Shown piece by piece: positions 11,492 to 23,500 of a stretch of DNA of 64,000 bases. The notes beneath the pieces were generated by a model. It did not search any database. It saw nothing but the letters and a program-made list of their open reading frames with translations, and was not told the DNA's origin. Source of the DNA: Cinnamomum chago (taxonomy: Eukaryota > Streptophyta > Magnoliopsida > Laurales > Lauraceae). The number at the start of each line of letters is the position of its first letter. The first letter of the stretch is position 1. The DNA lies in NCBI GenBank assembly GCA_038049695.1, contig CP142459.1, positions 69,742,001 to 69,806,000 of the forward strand, read 5' to 3'. Both the position numbers and the translations under genes were made by a program.

Positions 11492-14400
11492 AAGCAAGGC
11501 TCTCCTAAGCTCAAGCTTAGGATAAAATCTCGTAAGCTCATGCTTGTGGGGCCCACCTTTGGTCCATCCAAATGGACCAAACACATGACCCCTCTAAATT
11601 GCACACGTCCACCAACTTTCGGTCAAATCTGAATTTAATTGACCATCGGATCGACTATGTATCGATCCAAATGGACTATTGACCATTAAACTTTTTGGCC
11701 CATATAAAGATGATAGAAATCACAGTTGGGGCTGATTTTTTACAAAGAGGAAGATCCCAAGGAGTCCTTCAAATCCCCCTCACCCCCATTCCCACGTGAG
11801 TCCCCAGGTGGGCCCCACCACACACTTGAGCTTACCTTATCCTAAGCTTAAGCTTCGGAGAGCCTTGCTCATATATATATATATATATATATATAGTTGG
11901 CCTATAAACCACTAAAACAGGAATGGTAATTGTTTTCGCATACCTTCATCTTCAAACTTATCCCAATCTTCATTCCAATCAGCTGCTCCCTCTTGAATTC
12001 CAGGTTGCCAACCTTAATTTAAAAGTAATGGAAATAATAACAAGTGTGAGACAAGGAATGATCATTACATAAGAAAAACAATTTAATCATTACACAAGAA
12101 ACAAAATTTAATCATAAAAAGTCAACCTAAAACAATACACAGTCATGGGAACCACTCACTAGGAAAGAGAGCATATGGAGATTACTACCATTTACAGTCA
12201 CTGGGGAGATGGACAGAGAGAAATAGGAGAGATTATTTTTAGCACTACACCTCAGAAAAGGACCACTTAATCCAATAAAGTCAGCATTGCATATTGGGCA
12301 GTTAGTGAAGTAGGGACACTGGATAATATTGGTAACTGGAAGGTTTTGATTCTATAATACAGATAGTTACTCCTCGGGCAATTGTGGTATATCAATCTAT
12401 GATACAGAGACATATAAAGGTACAAACATGGATATAGGGATCTGGTATACAACTATGCATTTTTGAAAAACTAGGACACATGTGGATACAGGTGTCCTAA
12501 TTTTTTCTTTATATTACTTTTGAATTAATGAAATTAGCATGGTTTACACCCCTCTCTAACAGTTTTTCTCTTGAGAAGTAAGAAAATTAAATGAATCATA
12601 TGAAATAAAGGACTTGGTGACTAGGATATGATGGGGACATCAGATCCGATCCCCCTCGTTCTTATAAGGTCTACCAAAGATCAAGGCGCAGGAACACTGA
12701 GCAAGCCACGTTATGGTTGGATGATTCATACCCGGGTTTTGATCGCTAAGAAATTGCACATCCACCCTCGGTTTATCATCGCGAGGGCATCAGACGGCTG
12801 GATTTCGCGGAATCTCGCTTCTAAAGAAGAGAAGGCCCCATGTGCGCAATCATCTTAAAGGCCCCACATTAGGAAGTGCCACATGGGAGGAAATAAAAGA
12901 GTTTTGAAGTTTAGAGGAGCCCAAGTTAATTAAAAGAGTCCTAGTAGAATAAAGGGGCCCATGTTTTTTTTTTTTTAAAGACAGACAAATAATGAGGAAA
13001 AGGAGGCCCACAACTTAAGTGATAAAAGGGTTTTACCCTTGGGATTCGTGCATACACCCCTTATGTACAAATCCCAAGGCACCTTGCGCCAGTTCCTTTC
13101 TTTTCTTGTTTTCATTTATTTCCTTTTGTTTCTTTTAAGTGTGATGATGTCATCATATCTCCTTAGGGTATTTTAAAGACTGCTATTGTATTCTTCTGAG
13201 GTGATGTTATGTTTTTTTTATATTGAATGAAAAGGAGACTTCTTCTTCTACCTTGAGTCTCTAGAGTTTACCTTCTCTTGAGAATCTCTGTAAGGACTCC
13301 GGATCGGAGTTTGGTGAGAGCCCAATAAAGGTATCTTTTATTTCTTTCACTTTTCTGTTTCCAATAGCTTTATTGACCATTGCCATCTAAATCTAGATCT
13401 GACCTAGAGCCTCCTTGTTACCAAATATCCTCAAACTTCATATCTGAACCTTACTATCATAAACCTCTTTTTTTTTAGATCTAAAACTTACCAGATCTGA
13501 ACTTTTATTGGATCTGAACCTTTTACAGATCTGAACTTTATTAAATCTGAATTTTATTGCTACAAACCTTTTATCTAAACCATTGGATACATCATTGGCC
13601 CTAAGCAACTTGGAAGTTCTATCTTCCATTAAGATCCTACCATTTTCTTTGATAAAAGGGATTTATTGCGGGATCTGTGAGATCACCTTGAACCCCAGAT
13701 TTATTGTTTTCTTGACATTCAATATTCTCTATTTTAATTGGCATGCATATAACTAGATTTTAATTGTTAATTCAGAAATGATCTCATCATATTAGGGTAT
13801 ACCTCATATTGTCCTGCATCAGGATACATTAAACTTTGTACGCTAGAAGTATGGTTGCAGTATTGGGTACCAATACGAATGTCATCAGTATGACACCGAT
13901 ATGTTGAGCTTGTACAAGTATCCGGGTATCATATATATCAATCACAATTCACCACTGGAGGTACAATTTTGGTGGAGCGAAGCCTAAGCCCCCAACTAGC
14001 TTTGCATAAAAATTCGAGCTGGTCTTGTTTCAGTCCAGTCTCAAGCTCAACTGGATTTTCAAGCCCGAATGAAACTAGATCTGGGCTTTGCTCAGGCTTC
14101 GGGTACCAAACAGGGTCAGGGACTCAGGGTGCCTAAATAACATACATATTGTGTACATATATAATATCACCCAGGCTTCAGCTTGGCAATTCAGGTTTCC
14201 TCCAGAATCAAGCTCACCCACATGCAACATGGGTCAGGCTTGAATTAGGTCAATACCAGTTCTGCTATGCCCAAGTAGCACCCTATCAGAAAATTCGTCT
14301 TCTCCCCCAGGTCATCTTCTCCATGCTGTGTTTTAGAATTTTAAAAGAGATTTGCCTTCTCAATTTAATGAGAAGTTTGTGCTACGTGTAACTTCTAAAA

Positions 14401-16873
14401 GGATGCTCTGCATCTGTTAGAAAAAAGACCAAACAGTAGTTTGGAAAACATACAAGGTAAAAAATTAAAAACACCAACTATGCTTAATGCATCCAATGTT
14501 CCACAATCAGTTTTTATTAAGGTGTACATTGACCTTCACCATCATGTCAGCAACTTAAGCCACTTTTTTGGATGGTTGAATGAAAATATGCAAGTTCATT
14601 GGGTGGAAGATCATCTCCTGAATATAACAATAATGAATGCAGGTGAGGTAAGAGCTGGATACGAATGGGCATGATTCCAATTATCACCATGCCTAGCAAG
14701 GGAAGACTTGTAGGTTTCAACTACTGTGTGTGGGCTTCACTTCCCACATGTGTGGGCTCTCCTTCCCAGGGTGTGGCCATCCTCTTCCCACTTGTGTGGG
14801 CTCTTTTGCGTCCAGGTCCAGCCCCCCTGGCTGGGGTACCGAGGAAAAAAAAACCATACAACCATGGAATTGATACATCAAGAAATTTGCTAGTTATTAT
14901 GGATTTAGCCTTTAGGTATGCATGTGAACAGATTTTTTTTATACAGCTTGAGAAATACAGAATGCTGAAACCAGGTATTATCATATGGATTGAGTGCCTC
15001 GAAGGATACAGAAGGGGTTCCACATTTCAGCATTATGATGATTATAGGGGGGGAAGGCAAAAGGAATATTTAATCATTTATTGTTGAAATTTAAACACTA
15101 GTTGGCCAGCATGCTTCAACCACCATTGCCCGATTTAACACATTGTCCAAGATATAAGAGAATTGAGACAATCAAAAGAATTCCACAAAAATACAAAGTA
15201 AGCACTATGTGAAACGTAGAAAATGCATTATTTTATTGGGAGACCCAAAGTTGAAGAAAAATGGCACAGAGAAAACCAAAACTAGAAAGCTACTGAGAAA
15301 ATACCAAAGGGAAGCTCAATTAGGGCTGTTGGCTTAGCACGCAATCCGTAATTTTTGCATCGCTCATTTAAAGCTTTCACTAGCCCTTCAAGATCTGACT
15401 GCACTCGATCAACACGAACCTGAAAATGACAGTGTTCAAGTATAGTTAGCACAGTATATAAAGCCCATGCATACTCCCCGTGATTAAGATTTACCTGAAG
15501 CAAGCCATCAGCACTTCCACCTTGATCCATTTTGATAATTGCATTATACAGTTCCATTTTCCTCTCCTACAAATGAATGTACAATCGTCTTACAAGATCT
15601 CTCAGGAAAAATAAAAAACTGCTTCTTAGCAAACCATTTCTTTGGATGTCAACCTATGAGACAAGGTTATTGTACCTGAATGTCACGAAATGTAGCCTCT
15701 TCAACAGTTAATCTAGAGGCTATACCTCCAACTTGCTTGTACTTCTCTTCATATTTCTTTGCCAGTGATTCAGCCTGAAAATTAATTATGAAGGCCATCA
15801 TTCTTGGGCTAACACAATCAGATTTAGTAGTCCAAACCATTGAAAGTCAAACAAGTCGAACTATCTACAAAGGAGAAAGATAAACTTCAATGAATGGAAC
15901 CTCGCGTTTATCAGCAGACACCCTTTCAGTGATCTCATTGAGTCGATTGTCACATCTACTCTTGTACAGAACCTGACACAAAATAATCCAATAATAGATT
16001 AATTTTTTTCTTAAAATCCGTTCTTAATTTGAGAAACTAAATGCTCTGTCTCTGAAACTAATCATCATAAGAGTGTCAGCACACATCAGGTGGCTATGCT
16101 TCATTCATGATAGCACAAAGCTCAAAATGATCAGATGACCCTTTAAAGAAAATGGAACCAAAATTCAGAAAAGAAAAAATAAATAAACAGGGGGTATGTT
16201 TTACTGTCGCCCCTAGTGCCAGAAGATGTACCTATCCCTCCATAACAGAGGTTACATTTTACTGTCACGCTAAGTGCCAGAAGATGTTTTGTATATATTT
16301 TAAAATCCATACAGAACACATAAACAAAAGAAATATAAAAACAACTCACAAGTTCTTGCATCTTGGTACGGTAGAATTCAATCTTCTCTTTAGAATCAAG
16401 AATATCCTTCTCCAATTGTTCCACCTTTCATTAACAAAAGAAACAAGAAGGTTCAAGTGAATCATTGCATTCACTCCAAAAATATATATCCAAGTAATTA
16501 GCCAACAGTAGGACTTCAAAAGATGAAGTACATCATGTAAAATGTATTGCTCATTGTCCAATCTTCTATAAAACTGCCTACTTAAGGCTTCACTAGCTCC
16601 TCGCCACTTCAAGGTCAAAAAGATTATCCATCAAAAACTAATATTTTTAAATTTTGACCATTGAATCTCCTGAAGATGAGGAAAGAATTTTCTCTGCTCC
16701 CAAACAGCAGCATACCCATATCATGGTAATATATGACAAAGGATATTTTACCTCAGTAACTGAATATAAATGTGCGGACATGCTGAATACAAAAAATAAT
16801 AATAATAAAAAATAAATAAATACTAACCTCAACTTCGAACATTTTTATGTGGACTAGAAATTAGTTTTGAATA

Positions 16874-16917
<44 letters not shown>

Positions 16918-17502
16918 CAAAGTCCGCATTGGATTTAGGAAACACTGTTTCTATATAAATGTAAGGAAAAAGAAAACTCAGGACTTAGAGTGAGAAAAAT
17001 AGTATCATCTAGAGATGAACATTTAATTGCAAAGGTAAGTGTTCCGATGATAATAAAAACGAATACGAAACAGAGTTTTAATAATGCATTGTAAATTACA
17101 GAACCAGAAACAGGATCTCTGAGTTCAACCCTGCAATTACTCTTCATTATTCTCACAGAAAACTGCAAACATATATGAATTCATAAAGTCACCTAACCAC
17201 AAGATTAAAATAGTTTAATTATTAACATCTGAAACATGCAAACAAGAATTTATGTAACTGATACCAAATATATATATATTATTTATATATGGAAAATGCA
17301 AAGAGCATATATATATAGGGGAAGTTTCAAGTGCATCCATCCCTCACCATAGGGTGAGGGACACTTCCATAATTGGGAATTTTCAAGTACAAAAGTTACT
17401 TTTCAAGTACATAGAGTGGGGTACACTTCCTTGTCATCATGTGCCAAAAGGAAAAGTGCCCTCACCTTATGGTGAGGGATAGATGCACTTGAAACTTCCC
17501 CC

Positions 17503-17555
<53 letters not shown>

Positions 17556-20500
17556 TAGCGTACGTAAGTTCAGTCAGTGACTTAAAAAAATCAACATGAA
17601 GATCAACTCGACAAGTTGTCGAGCAGAGTAACTCATTGACTCGTTGACAATGGAAACTCGCTCAGCTAGCCAATGTGACAGGTCGAGTCAGTCACAAGAT
17701 CTTGGGCAATTCAAGTTTTTGAACTCTATTTTAGTCTCATTAATAGTTTGTGCCAGTGTAAAATGGATAAATTATTTTTAACTACACAGGATTAGGGATG
17801 ACAATGTATTGGGTGAAACAGGTGACCCGCCCCAACCAGCCCCCAAAAGGGGCGGGTTTGGTAGTGATTTTTCAGGGTCAGGGTGGGTATGGGTTTATAG
17901 ATTTTGACCCGAGCCAAGTGCAGGGCAGTTCAACTTTCAATTGCCCCAAACTGCCCCCACCTTGTTTATGACTAGTTTACATTAGTGCATCTGACCTGAA
18001 CACATTCAGCAAAATTTAGGATAAAATATGGAATAAAGGGTAGAAGGGATACAGATGTAAGAACTTATCCACCATAACGTGGATAATGTGACTGGGACCT
18101 ATTTCATCATAAATACAGCCTGGCATAATAAGGCCTAATTATCCACCAGATAATGGATAATAGAACTAAATGCTTATTTCAGCATAAGTATAGTTCAACA
18201 CATAAAACTGCAAAATGCCTACTTAACATCTTGTGTATTCGAAATCATAGCACACCAACAAGATACTGTTGTTTGTTGCCAGAAGAATGATCAAGTGTAC
18301 TCAGCAAACCACAAATTGATTTTCAAGAAGTAATACCTTTTTATCTGCATCTGTCGCCTCTTGGAACTTGGAGTTCAATGAACTCTGCTCTTCCGTACTG
18401 AGTTGATTGACAAGATTCTTCTCCAATACCGGCACTCTTGACTTCTGCGGCATGGCCTCTGGGGCACCATCTGTTTGAGGAGGGATAGGAACTTGTGCAG
18501 GTTGCCTCGATCCAGCTGCAGGAGGTCCTGGCCGTGCTCCAGAGAATCCTTGCTGTGGCATGCCTGAGCCGAAGAACGAAAAGTTCATCAACAATAAGGA
18601 CATGTGTCAATTCCATTTCCTGGAAGGAAAAAAAGAGGGGAATGGTTTCTGGAAAACAGTTCTCATGAAGGAGTGGGAGTGCAGGTATAAGTGCAAAATA
18701 CAGTCTGAAAAATATAGGAACCCACAAAAACTAAACTAGTTTTTTCAGATTCCTAATCATCCCAGAACGTCCAAATTGAGTGGGTTCCTACAGATGTGAT
18801 CACAGCAAGGTGGGTCGAGTGTGCAACATTAAAGCTGTATCCAAGGTGAACCCCACAATTGAGATGATCCAGCCAGAGAATACGGCAGAATTCTCGAGAG
18901 ATAGGCTGGATTACAAAAAAAAATGGACAGTTGAGAAAAACTTGCCTGATGGTCCACACTTGAGTATACATGACAGTAATGAGGCCCATCTTACGCATAG
19001 CTATAGCTATAATGTGGCAAATGCGTGCAACATTACAGATGTGGTCAAATGGAAATGAGCTTTAAAGAGTGTACTGGCATGTGGCATTAGCAACCTAGTT
19101 TTTCTTCTTTTCTCTTTTACTTTCCGCTTTTTTATCTTTGCTTCCATTTGAAAGGTAAAAAGAAGATGGGCAAGAACTGTGCATTGGAATACCAGGAGTA
19201 GGCCGCCAGCCATATGCAGCTACAGGTTGCCCTGTCTCACGTAACAATGTCTCATCCAACCTAATACTATCTGGAAGCACTGGTGGAAGAGGACGCCCTT
19301 CTCGGTATCGTTCCATCAAAAAGAGTGCGGTGCAGAACTCTCTCCGAGAAAGCATGCTATCATTATCCTGGTCAGATAAGTCCCACACTTGCTTCAGAAC
19401 CTCTGACAAACATAGAGAAATAGCATAATAAGCATTCCAAAAGTAGATGAGAACATCAAAATGACAAGCAATTAGATTGACGGGTAAAGGAAGCTCTTCC
19501 AACATAACTAAAACATTCTTTGAAAGAGAAATGCAAAAGTGAGATCTATTGAACAATATATATGGGCTTGTTGCCACATAAAGAGCAGATAAAGTTTAGA
19601 AGCAACTATGCAGATTACCTGGCCCAAATATCAGTCAAGTCCACTTATCAGATCGAAGACGTAGATATGCGGAATGTGTATTGGAGAGTTACTGATCAAA
19701 AAAAAATTATCGGAGAGTTTTAGGGGTGGACCCAAGTGTTAGCATGCGGGTGCGACTTGAGAAACCACTAAGTTCTTAAAAGATTTTAATTTTCTGATTT
19801 AATTTCTTCAGTTGACCATATACCGCACTACCCAAATGAAAATCCTGTGTCCACCATTGTGTTTGGCCACTTAATTAGACCACACAGCCTAATTTTGGAC
19901 AGAGCACATGCACCATGGACAATCCACCAAATGCACAGGTTGGATCTCACAAGCATATGCCACACTAGCACGTGCGCCCAGAACATGGATGTGCTGAATT
20001 TTACATAGCAAAAACCTCTGCAAAAGTAGAAGTGTAAAAGTGCACATATGGTTGCTAATGATAAACTAACAATACAGATATTACCATAATTATAGCACAT
20101 GTGGCTGAGACGTGTATGCTAAGATGGATGTGTGGATTACAAGGGATAGAATCATGGTTGTCAATTTAGTTTCAAACCCCTGCTAAGTTTGCCTCCAAAC
20201 TGAGACATTTACTACTAGATAGTCCCAACTTAGAGAGGATGAGGATTAAAAAAAAAAAAAGAGTGTGCGCATGTGGTTGTGGTGTGTGGGTGTCAGGAGA
20301 GAGAGATATTTTACAACAATTCAATGATTAATGACTCAAAAAAAAGCCCATGCATATTCAAACTCCACCTCAATCTGGAGAGTAAAGATCAACATCAAGA
20401 GCTTGCTACTGAAAAAGGAGTGCTTCTGGGAAGTTTCTAAGATTATCATTGAAGAGATTCATTTTCTGTTATTCAGTGGAGCTTAGGCAATTATTCTTAT

Positions 20501-23500
20501 CCTTGGCGGTTGGCTGATGTGGTGGAGGAAGTGCAAGATATCTTGAGTCACTTCGATGCTGTCCTTTATCATGTGTTACGTAAGGCCAATGGTTCGGCTG
20601 ATATCCTAGCTAAGGAAGGAGGGCTTCATCCTCCTTTATCCTTTGATGTATAGTTTGTTATGAATTTTCTCCTGTACTTTATTCTTTTGCGTTTTCCCTC
20701 TTACTAATAAATTTTACTGTTATCAAAAAAAAGAAGAAGAAGAAGAAGTGCTTCTGTCGACAGAGGCCTTTTGTGAAGAAAAAGCTACTTGTTCATCAGT
20801 AGAAATTTGTGAATCAAGTATAAAACCACACTTCTTTTTCCTGAACTCAGTGCCAAAAGCATATTCGTCGGGAGGCAAATTTCTTTCCAGATTCCTTTGC
20901 AAAGTGTGGGGTGGACACATTCTCCATTTATTGCTTTCACTGTGTAACTTGTTTTTTGGGTTTTGGGTTTCTTCTGGGTTCTTCCCCGATGGTATAAGGC
21001 TCTCACACCTCTGTTTCTGTCCAATCGGTTTGATTGGTTCTTTCTAATGAAATTTAGTTATGATAAAAAAAAAAAAGTAAAATCGATTTGCTTGATTCAT
21101 TCATTAAAAAACCAGTTCTACATTTCAGTGTTTCATTCATTCAATTATAAATTTAAAAAGTAAAAGATGTACTTAAATATTTTTTTTAAAATGAAAATAT
21201 TAAAAAGTCAAAGAAACAAATTAACTATATAAGAGGGATATGAGGATTAAAAATCTGCAAATAATCAGGCCCATTGGAGACCTGACTATTTGTAGATTAA
21301 GCCCTGTTAGAACTGAGGTTTTGGCAACTAAACTTGGTAAGGCAGTGGGATCCACAAATTCCCCGCATCCCAAGAGTCAGATCCTGCTGCAGTAAGCTGA
21401 AGACTTGCAGAGGAATGAATTTGAAGAAAGAAAAATAAGAAAGAAGGAAGAAAAAAGAAGAAAGAGAGAAGAAAACTTGCTGACAAGGACTTGACTCGCT
21501 CGGATACCATGTAAGAAACCATGTACCAATCCAAAAGCTTAAGCTAATAGGTGGAAGGCCCAAACAGGTATATGAAGCCTTGTCAAAGGCATTACTTAGG
21601 AGATGTGGGATTGGGACTTCACCAACACTCCCCCTACACAAGAATGACGGGATCGGAACCCACATTGATACCATCTTGATACTCCCCCTCAGGGGGAGCC
21701 CACACATTTTTTTCGTGCTGAGTTGTTCCTCTTGGGATTCAAACTTGCCGGTTGGCTCTTATACCATGTTGACAACCACTTACTCTAAAAGCTTAAGCTG
21801 ATAGAGAACGGTGTAACAATGTATATCAAGCTTACAACAGGATCCAATAAAAGTGGAGAGGTTGTAGAGGATCTGATTCGCGGTGAAGGAAGTCAGGACA
21901 AAGATAGAAGAAAACAAATAAGCTGGCTAAGATTTTTACCTTCTGGGGACTAAAGAACCGTTTTGCAGTGACTTAGAGGGGCATAATAGCACTTGACAAA
22001 AAATGGGATGAAGACAGAGTCATTCTCGGCTCCTCCTCTCTACCTCTCTTTTAACAAAAAATAATATATATACTAATAAATAAATCAAGGCTTATCATTC
22101 GCACGTTGCTCCATGCACACCTTGCTATAGGGCCCAATTGGGTATGGGACCAAGGGGAAAGGAAGATTTGGGTTGGTCCTGCTAATGTACGGTGACGGGG
22201 CTCATGTGATCATCTTAACCCTTTGATCAACAGCCCACAAATTTTCACCATTAAAAATGGGTGCACAGTCTATCCAACGGTCCAGTCCATTTGGATGAGT
22301 ATGAATCCAGGGGTCTGGTGACTATCAAAGGGGTCCCTGTGTGTGCTCTATTCAAATGGACCGTCAGGTGGGCCCCACTGGGAGGTGTTAACGGGTGTGT
22401 ACGGAAAAGAGGTGTGCATAGGATGATTTATGTACATATATATATGGGAGGTGCTCCTATGAGAGCATCTCTCACCTTACTATGAGAGATAAGATAGGGG
22501 GCCCCATATCCATATCCAATGCCAACAACTTAAATGTGAGGGACCTCACCTTATCTCTCATAGATATATATATATATATATATATTATATATGGGAGGTG
22601 CTCCTATGAGAGCATCTCTCACCTTACTATGAGAGCTAGGGTGGGGGCCCTCTATATATATTATATATGGGAGGTGCTCCTATGAGAGCATCTCTCACCT
22701 TACTATGAGAGCTATGGTAAGGGCCCTCACATCCATATTCAATGCCAACAACTTAAATGTGAAGGCTCCCACCCTAGCTCTTATAATAAGGTGAGAGATA
22801 CTCTCATGAGAGCATCTCCCTATATATATATGTGTAATATTTAGGTGAGAACTAGTTCTCACATACTATATGAGAACTTTTTTGTGGGGCCCACATTTGG
22901 GGATGAGACCAAGGGAGATGGAAAGATCTATGTGAGACCACCCCAAGTATCAAATTCGAGCCCAAACACATGCCCCTAACCCCTTCATCCATGGCCCACA
23001 AGTTTAATGGCTTCATATTCAAAAAAATATTCAACCCTCGATCCAACGATTTAGTCCATTTGGATGTGTGCCAATCATTGGGATTAGTCACTATCAGGGG
23101 GTTCCCTATTAGTTGCTAGGTTTGGATGGGTTGCTAGCTGGGCCCCGCAAAAAAGTTCTCATATAATAGGTAAGAACTAGTTCTCACTTGAATATTTCCA
23201 TATACACACACACACACACACACTTCGCAATCTCATTATGTATACTTATATACATACATGTAAAGTAAAAATAAAATTTGCAGTCCTGCCCCCTCTAAAA
23301 TTTGTGAATAACATTGGGTCCCATTGTGCCTATTATGCCTGTACACTTAAGCATGCCCTAGTGTGATCCTTACTTTGGTCGCACACCTTAGCCATGGGCA
23401 AAGTGCATAGAGGCCCCAGCAATGCACCTAGACACCTTTGACCCCTGTAGTGGAGTAATAGAGAATATAGCTTTCCAAGGGTAGAGAGGATAAGTATATA

